Shown here piece after piece: positions 56,066 to 64,000 of a DNA stretch of 64,000 nt. The position numbers and the translations under genes are program-made. Below the pieces are notes generated by a model, which worked only from the letters and a program-made list of their open reading frames with translations, was not told the DNA's origin and ran no database searches. The stretch comes from Streptococcus australis ATCC 700641. Lineage in GTDB: Bacteria > Bacillota > Bacilli > Lactobacillales > Streptococcaceae. Numbering within the stretch: position 1 is the stretch's first letter; every line of letters begins with the position of its first letter. The DNA is taken from assembly GCF_000186465.1 (NCBI RefSeq), contig NZ_GL636091.1:424970-488969 (forward strand), given 5' to 3'.

Positions 56066-57208
56066 ATGGCGAAAAAACAGAAAAAATTAGATGATATCTC
56101 GAAGAAATTTGGAGACGAGCGTGAAAAAGCTCTCAATGATGCCCTAAAGTTGATCGAAAAAGACTTTGGTAAAGGATCGATCATGCGTCTGGGCGAACGC
56201 GCAGAGCAAAAAGTTCAAGTTATGAGCTCTGGTTCCTTGGCGCTTGATATTGCCTTGGGTGCTGGTGGTTATCCAAAAGGTCGGATCATCGAAATCTATG
56301 GTCCAGAATCATCAGGTAAAACAACCGTTGCCCTCCATGCAGTAGCGCAAGCACAGAAAGAAGGAGGCATTGCCGCCTTTATCGATGCCGAGCATGCCTT
56401 GGACCCATCCTATGCTGCAGCTCTTGGTGTTAACATTGATGAACTCCTCTTGTCTCAACCAGACTCAGGGGAACAAGGACTTGAAATTGCTGGTAAATTG
56501 ATTGACTCTGGTGCCGTTGACTTGGTCGTTATCGACTCTGTTGCGGCCTTGGTCCCACGCGCAGAAATCGATGGAGATATCGGTGATAGCCACGTTGGTT
56601 TGCAAGCACGGATGATGAGCCAGGCTATGCGTAAGCTTGGAGCTTCGATCAATAAGACCAAGACCATTGCTATCTTTATCAACCAATTGCGTGAAAAAGT
56701 TGGGGTTATGTTTGGGAACCCTGAAACCACACCTGGTGGTCGTGCCCTTAAATTCTACGCTTCGGTTCGTCTAGATGTTCGTGGAAATACTCAAATCAAG
56801 GGTACTGGGGACCAAAAAGATACCAACGTTGGTAAAGAAACCAAGATCAAGGTTGTGAAAAACAAGGTAGCTCCACCATTCAAGGAAGCTATGGTTGAAA
56901 TCATGTATGGAGAAGGAATTTCACGTACAGGCGAATTGCTGAAAATCGCGACAGACCTTGATTTGATCCAAAAAGCAGGAGCTTGGTATTCTTATAACGG
57001 TGAGAAGATTGGCCAAGGTTCAGAAAATGCTAAGAAGTACTTGGCAGACCATCCAGAAATTTTTGATGAGATTGATCACCAAGTGCGCGTGCGCTTCGGT
57101 TTGATCGATGATGACACTGCTGTAGTTGCACAAGATGAAGTAGCTGAAAGCCCACTTGTTGAAGAAGTAACACTAGATCTTGATGATGCCATTGAGATTG
57201 AAGAGTAA
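56066..57208 (+). CDS. recA: Recombinase RecA
   Basis: Strand-exchange ATPase for transformation and repair; 380 residues. Walker [13 protein letters not shown] (about 74-85), Walker [12 protein letters not shown], the L1/L2 DNA-binding loops ([15 protein letters not shown] and [21 protein letters not shown]) and the acidic C-terminal tail are all present. AGGAG precedes the ATG. dinF and lytA, which follow recA in pneumococcus, are absent; spx follows instead. Confidence 0.98.
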   Translation: MAKKQKKLDDISKKFGDEREKALNDALKLIEKDFGKGSIMRLGERAEQKVQVMSSGSLALDIALGAGGYPKGRIIEIYGPESSGKTTVALHAVAQAQKEGGIAAFIDAEHALDPSYAAALGVNIDELLLSQPDSGEQGLEIAGKLIDSGAVDLVVIDSVAALVPRAEIDGDIGDSHVGLQARMMSQAMRKLGASINKTKTIAIFINQLREKVGVMFGNPETTPGGRALKFYASVRLDVRGNTQIKGTGDQKDTNVGKETKIKVVKNKVAPPFKEAMVEIMYGEGISRTGELLKIATDLDLIQKAGAWYSYNGEKIGQGSENAKKYLADHPEIFDEIDHQVRVRFGLIDDDTAVVAQDEVAESPLVEEVTLDLDDAIEIEE

Positions 57209-57245
57209 TTTTTTTCAAAATAGGTCGAAAGACTGATGGTTTTTA

Positions 57246-57254
57246 TGGTATAAT
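57246..57254 (+). promoter_or_regulatory. Extended -10 promoter for spx
   Basis: TGGTATAAT, 42 bases before the spx ATG, just after recA. No terminator after recA is evident. Confidence 0.65.
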
Positions 57255-57295
57255 ATACTACAATGTTATTATCGTGTGGCGAAAGGAGTGCATAC

Positions 57296-57694
57296 ATGAT
57301 TAAAATTTACACAGTTTCAAGTTGCACGAGTTGTAAAAAAGCCAAAACTTGGCTAAATGCTCATCAGTTGATCTATAAAGAACAAAACCTTGGTAAAGAA
57401 GGAATTACAAAAGAAGAATTACTCGATATTTTGACCAAAACAGAAAATGGCATTGCAAGTATCGTTTCTTCAAAAAATCGATACGCTAAGAATCTAGGTG
57501 TCGATATTGAAGACCTCAGCATGAATGAAGTCATCGATATCATCTTAGAAACACCACGAATCTTGAAAAGTCCTATCCTAGTGGATAACAAGCGGCTTCA
57601 AGTTGGTTATAAGGAAGATGATATTCGGGCCTTTTTACCACGTTCTGTACGAAATGTTGAAAATGCGGAGGCTCGCTTAAGAGCAGCCCTATAA
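57296..57694 (+). CDS. spx: Transcriptional regulator Spx
   Basis: An ArsC-like regulator of 132 residues that binds the RNA polymerase alpha C-terminal domain under thiol stress. The redox switch is Cys10-x-x-Cys13 (VSSCTSCKKA). The alpha-binding region and the Spx C-terminus (SPILVDNKRLQVGYKEDDIRAFLPR) are present. The ATG at 57296 follows AAAGGAG; the longer reading from 57263 includes the promoter's downstream region and has no ribosome binding site. Streptococci carry two Spx paralogues; which one this is cannot be decided here. Confidence 0.94.
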   Translation: MIKIYTVSSCTSCKKAKTWLNAHQLIYKEQNLGKEGITKEELLDILTKTENGIASIVSSKNRYAKNLGVDIEDLSMNEVIDIILETPRILKSPILVDNKRLQVGYKEDDIRAFLPRSVRNVENAEARLRAAL

Positions 57695-57728
57695 GAAACA
57701 AGTAGCCAATCGTTTAGCTACTGAGAAG

Positions 57729-57757
57729 AGTCGAGATGTCAGGATCTCGACTTTTTC
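57729..57757 (+). terminator. Intrinsic terminator after spx
   Basis: AGTCGAGAT / ATCTCGACT nine-base-pair stem with loop GTCAGG, followed by T residues. Confidence 0.92.
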
Positions 57758-57821
57758 TTTTGTATCCGGCCAAAGAATCCACGAAAAAATGCTTGTAAGA
57801 ATGTTTTTGAGGAGGATTCTA

Positions 57822-57830
57822 TGGTACAAT
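57822..57830 (+). promoter_or_regulatory. Extended -10 promoter for the lipoprotein pair
   Basis: TGGTACAAT, 48 bases upstream of the first lipoprotein ATG. Confidence 0.6.
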
Positions 57831-57878
57831 ACTTCTGTGGGGAAAATCCCTTTATAGAAGCTTATCAAAGGAGAAAAC

Positions 57879-58472
57879 ATGAAAAAGAAGCTTATTTGTT
57901 TGGGTGTCTTGCTCCTGACGCTGACAGCTTGTGGACAGAAGAAACATGGGAAAACTGATTCTTCCAATGTCCAAAAATCCAACAGTGCTAAAATTGAATC
58001 GTTCAATAAAGAAAATCGAAATCTGTTAGAGAAGGCGGAAGAACAGCAAGTTTTCACTAAACACTTTGTCCTTCCAAAAGATGAAAGTGGTATTCGCCAG
58101 GAGCAGACCATCACTTATCAAGGGGAACAATTTCAAAAATTGGTCATGACCAATACCACTCCTGTCAGTGATGAATTGAAAAATGCTATTCAAGAAGTTG
58201 GTCTTGAAGAGGCCCAACGATTGATGGTAGAGTCGATGGGTAAGGATGAAAAACTTCAACAGGCGCGGACTCTTCCAGGATTTACCATTGAACTGACTTT
58301 GCCAAATGAAAATGAATACCAAACGGTCATCACTTATGATTTCACCCAGTTGGATACTAAAAAAGCGGTCGAGTTAGAGTACTTCAAATCAGCCAATATT
58401 GCAGATTTATTGAAACTGACACCAACAGAATATATGAATAATCTACTCCGTAATGGAGCAAAAGAAGAATAA
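57879..58472 (+). CDS. Lipoprotein, DUF1307/YehR-like (first of a tandem pair)
   Basis: A 197-residue predicted lipoprotein with lipobox LTAC (cysteine about residue 18), a charged linker, and a domain with FTKHFVLP, EQTITYQGEQFQKLVM and a C-terminal helix ending near LTPTEYMNNLLRNGA. The pattern (signal, then a TYQG-Q-type strand, then an ESMG or EGYEG helix) is shared with the next gene, so the two look like diverged tandem duplicates. I assign them to the DUF1307/YehR group with moderate certainty; function is unknown. AAAGGAG precedes the ATG. Confidence 0.75.
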   Translation: MKKKLICLGVLLLTLTACGQKKHGKTDSSNVQKSNSAKIESFNKENRNLLEKAEEQQVFTKHFVLPKDESGIRQEQTITYQGEQFQKLVMTNTTPVSDELKNAIQEVGLEEAQRLMVESMGKDEKLQQARTLPGFTIELTLPNENEYQTVITYDFTQLDTKKAVELEYFKSANIADLLKLTPTEYMNNLLRNGAKEE

Positions 58473-58483
58473 GGAGAAAAAAC

Positions 58484-59035
58484 ATGAAAAAATTTCTATT
58501 ACTAGTCGTTGCTGGATTACTTATCTTGGTAGGTTGTGGGAATTCTCAATCAAAAGGGGGCAAGTCCTTATCGAAAGATAGCGTTATCACTCGGACCTTT
58601 AAGCTTGACAGGGATATCAATGAGGCTGACGAGGTAGCCAAACAGGAAATCACAGTGACCGTATCCTACCAAGGAAAAAAATACAAGAAAGTTTCAATCA
58701 AACTAGCGACTCATGTGTCGGATGAATTCAAAGATGAAATCAAGAAGTTGATCGATGCTGAGGATGATAAAGAAGGTGCCAAACAAGCCTTGATCGAGGG
58801 GTATGAAGGAGAAGGTGGCATTGATGAATTGAGAGACTACGATGGAATCACCGTGACATCAGATTGGACAGGTGAAGCAATGGTCTCTGAGATTGAGATT
58901 GATCCTGATAAAGTAGACTTCGATGATATTAAAAGCAGTGAAGACTTGGGAGAAATTTGCAAAATGATCAAAACCTACTCTCCAACACTCTTCATCAAAA
59001 ATATGGAAAAGAATGGCTTTAAAGAAGTCAAATAA
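58484..59035 (+). CDS. Lipoprotein, DUF1307/YehR-like (second of a tandem pair)
   Basis: A 183-residue predicted lipoprotein with lipobox LVGC (cysteine about residue 18). Shared with its neighbour are the order VITRTFKLD, KQEITVTVSYQGKKYKKV, THVSDEFKDEIKKL, an EGYEGEGG helix region and a final segment SPTLFIKNMEKNGF. It is more acidic than the first copy. It begins 12 bases after the first gene with AAGGAG, so both come from the promoter at 57822. Confidence 0.75.
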   Translation: MKKFLLLVVAGLLILVGCGNSQSKGGKSLSKDSVITRTFKLDRDINEADEVAKQEITVTVSYQGKKYKKVSIKLATHVSDEFKDEIKKLIDAEDDKEGAKQALIEGYEGEGGIDELRDYDGITVTSDWTGEAMVSEIEIDPDKVDFDDIKSSEDLGEICKMIKTYSPTLFIKNMEKNGFKEVK

Positions 59036-59137
59036 AGCCATTGAAAAATGCAGTAGATCGCTTTCAAAAATAAGTGATAAAAAGTCCAAGAAAGCCCGTA
59101 AAATCAATATTTTTCGTTTGAGAAAGTATGGAAATTA

Positions 59138-59146
59138 TGGTATAAT
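59138..59146 (+). promoter_or_regulatory. Extended -10 promoter for ireB-ruvX
   Basis: TGGTATAAT, 30 bases before the ireB GTG. Confidence 0.65.
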
Positions 59147-59176
59147 AGTATGAATATAAAGAAAGAGGGTGGTATT

Positions 59177-59443
59177 GTGGGATTTACAGACGAAACAGTA
59201 CGTTTTAATCTTGACGATTCAAACCGTAAAGAAATTAGTGATACATTAAAGGATGTCTACTTATCTTTGGATGAGAAGGGCTACAATCCAATCAATCAAA
59301 TCGTAGGTTATGTACTCAGTGGTGATCCTGCTTATGTACCTCGTTATAACAACGCTCGCAACCAAATTCGTAAGTACGAACGAGATGAAATTGTTGAAGA
59401 ATTGGTTCGTTACTACTTGAAAGGGCAAGGGATCGATCTCTAA
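59177..59443 (+). CDS. IreB family regulatory phosphoprotein (UPF0297)
   Basis: An 88-residue protein; in Enterococcus IreB is phosphorylated by the Ser/Thr kinase IreK and affects cephalosporin resistance. The family sequence is nearly complete: [19 protein letters not shown], the conserved [19 protein letters not shown] and [20 protein letters not shown]. The start is GTG at 59177, supported by AGAGGGTGG and the usual 88-residue length; an ATG at 59150 would add nine residues. Its stop overlaps the ruvX start. Confidence 0.93.
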   Translation: MGFTDETVRFNLDDSNRKEISDTLKDVYLSLDEKGYNPINQIVGYVLSGDPAYVPRYNNARNQIRKYERDEIVEELVRYYLKGQGIDL

Positions 59444-59862
59444 TGAGAATTATGGGACTAGACGTTGGCTCGAAGACAGTCGGAGTAGCCATCAGTGATC
59501 CATTAGGTTTTACTGCTCAAGGTCTGGAGATTATTCAGATTGATGAGGAGAAAGGAGAGTTTGGCTTAGACCGTCTCTCTGAACTGGTGAAGGAATACCG
59601 GGTTGATCGTTTTGTCGTTGGTTTGCCGAAAAACATGAACAACACAAGCGGTCCTCGAGTGGAAGCAAGTCAAGCTTATGGGAAGCGCCTTGAAGAGTTG
59701 TTCAACTTGCCGGTTGAGTATCAGGACGAGCGTTTGACGACCGTTGCCGCAGAGCGGATGCTGATTGAGCAAGCGGATATTAGCCGAAATAAGCGTAAAA
59801 AAGTAATTGATAAATTGGCTGCCCAGTTGATTTTGCAAAATTATTTAGATCGAAAATTTTAG
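59443..59862 (+). CDS. ruvX: RuvX/YqgF, Holliday junction resolvase-like or pre-16S rRNA nuclease
   Basis: A 139-residue RNase H-fold protein: [19 protein letters not shown] at the N-terminus with the catalytic aspartate, [15 protein letters not shown] in the middle and [13 protein letters not shown] with the second acidic pair. The YqgF group processes the 16S rRNA 5' end in E. coli; junction resolution has also been proposed. It starts on the A of the ireB stop (TAATG) and is translationally coupled. Confidence 0.93.
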   Translation: MRIMGLDVGSKTVGVAISDPLGFTAQGLEIIQIDEEKGEFGLDRLSELVKEYRVDRFVVGLPKNMNNTSGPRVEASQAYGKRLEELFNLPVEYQDERLTTVAAERMLIEQADISRNKRKKVIDKLAAQLILQNYLDRKF

Positions 59863-59879
59863 AAAAAAGAGGAAATAAG

Positions 59880-60191
59880 ATGGCACACAATCATGATCAT
59901 GACCACAACCATGACGAACGCGAATTGATTACATTGGTAGATGAGCAAGGAAACGAAACCTTGTTTGAAATCCTTTTGACCATTGATGGAAAAGAAGAAT
60001 TTGGTAAAAACTATGTTCTTTTGATTCCTGCAAATGCAGAAGAAGATGAAAACGGTGAAGTAGAAATCCAAGCATACTCATTTACAGAAAACGAAGACGG
60101 AACAGAAGGCGACCTTCAACCAATCCCAGAAGATTCAGATGATGAATGGAACATGATTGAAGAGGTCTTCAACAGCTTTATGGAGGAGTAA
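59880..60191 (+). CDS. DUF1292 protein (UPF0473)
   Basis: A 103-residue very acidic protein with the DUF1292 core ([22 protein letters not shown], cut here for length, then [11 protein letters not shown] and the ending EVFNSFMEE). The first 13 residues are His/Asp/Asn-rich ([11 protein letters not shown]), which could bind metal. Function unknown; the ireB-ruvX-DUF1292 order is conserved in Firmicutes. AGAGGAAAT precedes the ATG. Confidence 0.88.
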   Translation: MAHNHDHDHNHDERELITLVDEQGNETLFEILLTIDGKEEFGKNYVLLIPANAEEDENGEVEIQAYSFTENEDGTEGDLQPIPEDSDDEWNMIEEVFNSFMEE

Positions 60192-60212
60192 AAACATCCA
60201 GTGGATGTTTTT
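60190..60212 (+). terminator. Intrinsic terminator after the DUF1292 gene
   Basis: Ten-base-pair stem AAAAACATCC / GGATGTTTTT, loop AGT. The stem begins in the stop region of the gene. Confidence 0.85.
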
Positions 60213-60272
60213 AGCCCTGCTTCAAGAAACAAGAAAAAGCAGGAAGTCGGGGGATGTTTTTAGCCCTGCTTC
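60203..60272 (+). repeat. 21-base direct repeat, two copies 49 bases apart
   Basis: GGATGTTTTTAGCCCTGCTT (plus C) occurs at 60203-60223 and 60252-60272. The first copy starts with the right arm of the terminator. Between the copies CCTGCTT can pair with AAGCAGG. It looks like a local duplication of the terminator's 3' half. Confidence 0.75.
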
Positions 60273-60312
60273 CAGATACACTGGAATTGAAATAAGAAAC
60301 CAAAGAAATAGC

Positions 60313-60352
60313 AGAGCGTGAGCCAGCAACAAGGCTTGATCGCTCTTTTCTT
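60313..60352 (+). terminator. Second terminator-like hairpin before folC
   Basis: AGAGCG (60313-60318) pairs with CGCTCT (60341-60346), extended inside by AGCC/GGCT, followed by TTTTCTTTT. It stands just before the folC ribosome binding site and could attenuate folC. Confidence 0.6.
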
Positions 60353-60365
60353 TTAGGAGAAAGAA

Positions 60366-61613
60366 ATGAATCAAATTGAAGAATGGATGAATAGTCGAAT
60401 TGGCCTCAATTTTCGTTCAGGTTTAGGGCGGATGCAACAGGCTGTAAAGCTCTTAGGGGAGCCTCATGAAGCTGTTCCGATGATCCATGTGACGGGGACC
60501 AACGGGAAGGGCTCAACCATTGCGTTTATGCGCCAACTATTCCAACAGCATGGTCTGAAAGTAGGGACCTTTACTTCTCCACATATCGTTAGTATGCATG
60601 ATCGGATTTGTATCAATGGGCAACCAATTTCGGATCAGGATCTGATTCGCTTGGGTCAGAGCATCCAAGCGATGGAGTCTCAGCTTCTCGAGACCCACGA
60701 CCAACTCTCTTACTTTGAGATTATCACCCTATTGGCCTTTTTGTATTTCCATGAACAAAAAGTAGATCTGGCCTTGATCGAGGTTGGGATCGGAGGGCTC
60801 CTTGATACGACCAATGTCATCACAGGAGAGGTGGCAGTGATCACCTCAGTAGGGCTGGATCACCAGGAGACCTTGGGAGGAAGACTAGAGGCCATTGCTA
60901 CGCAAAAAGCTGGAATCTTTAAAGCCGGGAAGCCAGCTGTTATCGGTCCACTGGCTAAAGAGGTTGAGCAAGTCTGCACAGAAAAGGCCCAAGCAATAGG
61001 CTGTTCGCTAGCTCGCTATAGAGAAGATTTCCAACTGGTGAAGGGCGTCTTCCAAGATGCGCACCATCGGTTTGACTCACTAAAAATTGGGCTCAAAGGA
61101 GCTTATCAGGAAGAGAATGCTGCGGTGGCTCTCGAAGCCTTTCTACTCTTTATGGAGCAGAGAGGTCTGGCGGTCGATGAAAACTCTGTTCGGGAGGCAT
61201 TGCAAGCGACTAGCTGGCCGGGTCGTTTGGAGAACTTTGGCCAAGGCGTCTATCTAGATGGCGCTCATAACCCCCATGCCATCCATCGATTGGTCGAATA
61301 TGCCCGCACCTTTTCAGATAAGCGCGTGAAGATCCTCTTTGGTGCTTTAAAGCGCAAGGATTACCAGGGAATGTTGGAGATCTTTTCAAGAGACTTGCCG
61401 GAGGCGGACTTGACGGTGACGACCTTTGCTTATGGGGAAGTTGTCCAAGAGGCGGATGGCTTAGACTATCCGTATGTAGCAGATTTCCGAGATTACTTAC
61501 AGGATTTTTATAGCCGGCAAGCTGGTCAGGAGGTGCTCTTTGTCACTGGCTCTCTCTACTTCATTTCAGAAGTTCGCGCCTATCTATTAGAGCAAGGAAA
61601 GAATCCTTTATAG
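60366..61613 (+). CDS. folC: Folylpolyglutamate synthase / dihydrofolate synthase
   Basis: Mur-ligase-like enzyme that adds glutamate to folates; 415 residues. P-loop VTGTNGKGSTIAFM (about 43-56), the FTSPHIVSMHDRICING segment, the LIEVGIGGLLDTTNVI motif (about 135), VGLDHQETLGG and YLDGAHNPHAI (about 298). AGGAGA precedes the ATG. No other folate gene is adjacent; the position between the DUF1292 gene and cardiolipin synthase is as in related streptococci. Confidence 0.94.
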   Translation: MNQIEEWMNSRIGLNFRSGLGRMQQAVKLLGEPHEAVPMIHVTGTNGKGSTIAFMRQLFQQHGLKVGTFTSPHIVSMHDRICINGQPISDQDLIRLGQSIQAMESQLLETHDQLSYFEIITLLAFLYFHEQKVDLALIEVGIGGLLDTTNVITGEVAVITSVGLDHQETLGGRLEAIATQKAGIFKAGKPAVIGPLAKEVEQVCTEKAQAIGCSLARYREDFQLVKGVFQDAHHRFDSLKIGLKGAYQEENAAVALEAFLLFMEQRGLAVDENSVREALQATSWPGRLENFGQGVYLDGAHNPHAIHRLVEYARTFSDKRVKILFGALKRKDYQGMLEIFSRDLPEADLTVTTFAYGEVVQEADGLDYPYVADFRDYLQDFYSRQAGQEVLFVTGSLYFISEVRAYLLEQGKNPL

Positions 61614-61643
61614 GCAGTAAGTCTCATCGGCCAGTCATAAAGA

Positions 61644-61672
61644 TTGACCAAAAACTGCCTCTATCGTATACT
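61644..61672 (+). promoter_or_regulatory. Promoter of the 61736 lipoprotein gene
   Basis: TTGACC (61644-61649), 17 bp, TATACT (61667-61672). Confidence 0.8.
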
Positions 61673-61735
61673 AAAGGTGAGCCACAAATGAACGGGAAGT
61701 CCGTTGAAAAAAGTTGGCGCGAAAGGAGACCATCC

Positions 61736-62158
61736 ATGGCAAAGAACGTGACTGCTTTATTAGCAACAGCTACAGTCCTTCTACTTGGAGCGTGTTCGAA
61801 TCAGCAAACACCAACGCAAACGAACACTTCATCAAGTGCGAAGACAACAACGGCAACTTCTTCTAAACAGACAACGACCAGTCCGCAGGTGAACCAAGCC
61901 GGACTTGACGGAACCTATATGGGAATGGATGAAAGTGATCAAGTGACGCTCGTCATCGCTGGTGATTCAGGGACTTGGACGGCTGTCGAGGCAGATGGAG
62001 AGCAAGAGCTGAAACAGGTCAAGCTAGATGCTGCCAACCAGGTCATTTTTGTCGGAGATGATGGTTACCGCTATCAATTGGAGGGGCAACAATTGACCCT
62101 GAAAGAAGCTGACAACGAGTTGGATGATCAGGATACGATCGTTCTAACCAAGCAATAA
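61736..62158 (+). CDS. Small lipoprotein of unknown function
   Basis: A 140-residue predicted lipoprotein. The signal peptide is MAKNVTALLATATVLLLGAC with the lipobox LGAC; then come a Thr/Ser-rich linker (about 25-55) and a compact beta-rich acidic domain (LDGTYMGMDESDQVTLVIAG, VIFVGDDGYRYQLEGQQLTL). The ATG at 61736 follows AAAGGAGA; an in-frame ATG at 61688 has no ribosome binding site and would destroy the signal peptide. I recognise no family. It has its own promoter and is followed by repeat copy C. Confidence 0.75.
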   Translation: MAKNVTALLATATVLLLGACSNQQTPTQTNTSSSAKTTTATSSKQTTTSPQVNQAGLDGTYMGMDESDQVTLVIAGDSGTWTAVEADGEQELKQVKLDAANQVIFVGDDGYRYQLEGQQLTLKEADNELDDQDTIVLTKQ

Positions 62159-62168
62159 ATAGAAGAAG

Positions 62169-62350
62169 TGAGAGTGGGACAGAAATCGGTAATTCGTTAG
62201 AATTCGATTTCGTCGTCCCACCTCCGCACAGTTGAGTAGGGCTGTAAAAGCTGATGAAATCAGCGTAGTAGAGCCCACTCAACCACTGCGTCTTTCTCGA
62301 CAATCCAAAGACAATTGAGAGGCTAGGGCTTTTGCCCCACTCTCTTTTTT
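62169..62350 (+). repeat. Three-hairpin intergenic repeat, copy C (inverted relative to A and B)
   Basis: Starts 11 bases after the lipoprotein stop with GAGAGTGGGACAGAAATCGG and ends in a T run at 62344-62350. Relative to the gene it follows, the orientation is the same as copies A and D. In its last hairpin copy C has GGGCTTTTGCCCC where A and B correspond to GGACTTTTGTCCC, so the pair changed on both sides. Confidence 0.85.
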
Positions 62351-62363
62351 CATTTTATCGGGT

Positions 62364-62392
62364 TTGCGCTCCCTTCATAGAACTGGTATACT
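62364..62392 (+). promoter_or_regulatory. cls promoter
   Basis: TTGCGC (62364-62369), 17 bp, TATACT (62387-62392) with an upstream TG (TGGTATACT). It excludes any cls start upstream of about 62399. Confidence 0.85.
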
Positions 62393-62423
62393 AGTAGGGA
62401 TTATAAAAAGAAGGAGAATGAGG

Positions 62424-63959
62424 GTGAGTTTTCGAAAGATTCGATTGTTAATGTCCAAATATGGGTTCAGTATACTCTTTATGGGGTTTGAACTCTGGCT
62501 GTCCTTTGCGGCCTTCTTTTGGCTAAATGAATGGTTCCCAAATTGGATGTCTGTCACTATCATGGCCCTCATGTATATCTCGACCATTTTGGCGATCGTC
62601 AACCGAAATATGCCTCCAGAGAGCAAGGTGACCTGGCTCTTGATTGCTGTCATCCCCGTATTTGGTTTCCTTCTTTACCTCATGTTTGGGGAGCGTCGTC
62701 TGTCCAAAAAAGAAATGGTTCAGTTGGAAAATATGGAGTCCATGAAGTTTCGAGAGGACAATAGTCGTGAGCTTCGCCTCCAATTGAAAGAAGAGAGCAA
62801 AATCGTCTATGGAATGGTCAAGTCTATTCTATCCATGGACCACAATGCAGACCTCTACAACGGGACAGCTTCGACCTTCTTCCCACTAGGGGATCAAATG
62901 CTCCCGCAATTGTTGGAGGATTTGCGCTCAGCCAAGAAATTTATTTTTCTCGAATTCTATATCATCGAGGAAGGCCTGATGTGGAACAGTATCCTAGATA
63001 TCCTACTTGAGAAAGTCAAAGAAGGGGTAGAGGTGAAACTGCTCTACGATGATATTGGCTGTATGGCGACCCTTAAGGGAAACTACACCAGACGCTTGCG
63101 CAAGTTAGGTATTGACGCCCATAAGTTTAACAAGGTAGTCCCTCGTCTGACGGTGGCCTATAACAACCGAGACCACAGAAAGATCTTGGTCATTGATGGC
63201 CAGATTGGCTATACAGGTGGCGTTAACCTAGCGGATGAGTATATCAACCAGAGAGAACGCTTCGGTCATTGGAAGGATAGTGCAGTGCGCTTGGACGGTC
63301 GAGCTGTCAAGGCCTTGACGCGACTCTTTCTCATGAATTGGTACATTAACCAGGGAGAAATTGAAGATTTTGATAAATACCATATGGAAAACCAAGCGGT
63401 AGATGGTGAAGGTTTCTATATCCCCTTTGGTAGTGGACCAAAACCGATCTATAAGTCCCAGGTTGGTAAGTCTGTGTATCAGAATATCATCAATCAGGCG
63501 ACAGACTTTGTCTACATTACGACCCCTTATTTAATCATTGATTATGATTTGACAGAAGATATTCGAAATGCGGCTCTCCGTGGTGTCGATGTACGCATCG
63601 TGACCCCTTACATTCCGGATAAAAAATTGATCCAAATCGTTACACGAGGGGCTTATCCAGACCTGATGGAAGCAGGGGTGAAAATTTATGAGTACACTCC
63701 AGGCTTTATCCATAGCAAGCAAGTATTGGCCGATGACGAAGTCGCAGTAGTCGGGACCATCAACTTTGACTATCGGAGCCTAGTCCATCACTATGAGAAT
63801 GCTGTCTGGATGTATCGAAGCCCAGAATTGACCAAGATCCGAGCGGATTTTGAAGAGATTTTCTCTGTGTCTCAGCAGATCCAGTTGGACACTTTCCGGA
63901 TCACCTGGTACCAGCATTTGATCAAAGAAATTATGCAGTTATTTGCGCCCATGCTATAG
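62424..63959 (+). CDS. cls: Cardiolipin synthase
   Basis: Membrane phospholipase-D-type enzyme that joins two phosphatidylglycerols to cardiolipin; 511 residues. Two N-terminal membrane helices (about 18-65) are followed by two HKD motifs, HRKILVID (about 250) and HSKQVLAD (about 430), each followed by the GGVN or GTINFDYRS element. The GTG at 62424 gives the best spacing from AAGGAG (62411-62416); the ATG at 62418 lies only one base after that site. Repeat copy D begins six bases after the stop. Confidence 0.92.
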   Translation: MSFRKIRLLMSKYGFSILFMGFELWLSFAAFFWLNEWFPNWMSVTIMALMYISTILAIVNRNMPPESKVTWLLIAVIPVFGFLLYLMFGERRLSKKEMVQLENMESMKFREDNSRELRLQLKEESKIVYGMVKSILSMDHNADLYNGTASTFFPLGDQMLPQLLEDLRSAKKFIFLEFYIIEEGLMWNSILDILLEKVKEGVEVKLLYDDIGCMATLKGNYTRRLRKLGIDAHKFNKVVPRLTVAYNNRDHRKILVIDGQIGYTGGVNLADEYINQRERFGHWKDSAVRLDGRAVKALTRLFLMNWYINQGEIEDFDKYHMENQAVDGEGFYIPFGSGPKPIYKSQVGKSVYQNIINQATDFVYITTPYLIIDYDLTEDIRNAALRGVDVRIVTPYIPDKKLIQIVTRGAYPDLMEAGVKIYEYTPGFIHSKQVLADDEVAVVGTINFDYRSLVHHYENAVWMYRSPELTKIRADFEEIFSVSQQIQLDTFRITWYQHLIKEIMQLFAPML

Positions 63960-63965
63960 ACGATT

Positions 63966-64000
63966 GAGAGTGGGACAGAAATCGGTAATTCGTTAGAATT
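63966..64000 (+). repeat. Three-hairpin intergenic repeat, copy D (cut by window end)
   Basis: GAGAGTGGGACAGAAATCGG and the next 15 bases are identical to the start of copy C. It follows cls directly; the rest lies outside the window. Confidence 0.85.

Noticed and set aside
59148..59155. TATGAATA before ireB as a possible cin-box
   Set aside because: One mismatch at a conserved base, and it directly follows a good extended -10 promoter that explains expression.
60203..60272. Short direct repeat as a CRISPR array
   Set aside because: Only two units, the unit is part of a terminator, and no cas gene is in the window.

Overview
The window is chromosomal DNA of a low-GC, naturally transformable Streptococcus. 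The evidence is the order of housekeeping genes (mnmA-mnmG, gdpP-rplI-dnaB, cinA-recA-spx, ireB-ruvX), the comAB pheromone exporter, a cin-box in front of cinA, a maltodextrin locus of pneumococcal type, and the many TGnTATAAT promoters. Gene order and repeat content suggest the Mitis/Sanguinis part of the genus (a S. parasanguinis-like species is my guess, not proven). I see no rRNA or tRNA gene, no transposase gene, no prophage and no CRISPR array.

Layout. 1-9.1 kb: tRNA modification (mnmA, a NUDIX gene, mnmG), c-di-AMP phosphodiesterase gdpP, a frameshifted rplI, replicative helicase dnaB, veg, and rpsD with a long leader. 9.3-12.9 kb: comA-comB. 13.2-16.7 kb: a TetR repressor divergent from a large YhgE/Pip membrane protein. 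16.7-22.0 kb: two lipoproteins, a polyphosphate-polymerase-like (VTC) plus DUF4956 pair facing a DUF4353 beta-helix lipoprotein, and an S41 peptidase. 22.1-26.7 kb: dltXABCD (D-alanylation of teichoic acids). 26.7-29.9 kb: a small membrane protein, aspS and yitT. 29.9-41.8 kb: maltodextrin uptake and breakdown (malX-malC-malD, malA-malR-pulA, divergent malQ-malP). 42-45.9 kb: a small membrane protein, nrdI, argS and argR. 46-53.2 kb: DNA repair (mutS, mutL, ruvA, tag) interrupted by a LytTR/DUF3021 regulatory pair. 53.2-64 kb: an S66 peptidase, cinA-recA, spx, two tandem lipoproteins, ireB-ruvX-DUF1292, folC, a lipoprotein and cardiolipin synthase.

The gaps between genes hold the least ordinary material. 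Two families of structured repeats sit at the 3' ends of transcription units. One (12.9 and 48.6 kb) folds into a closed multi-hairpin shape; three helices keep pairing although their sequences changed, and an invariant hairpin loop is complementary to a 5' segment, as in a pseudoknot. The other (17.5, 43.0, 62.2 and 63.97 kb) is a chain of three hairpins. Other points of note are an A AAA AAG heptamer exactly where rplI loses its frame, an array of hexamers at about 11 bp in front of the VTC locus, a perfect CiaR-type box before the S41 peptidase gene, and an inverted pair of perfect DnaA boxes upstream of aspS.
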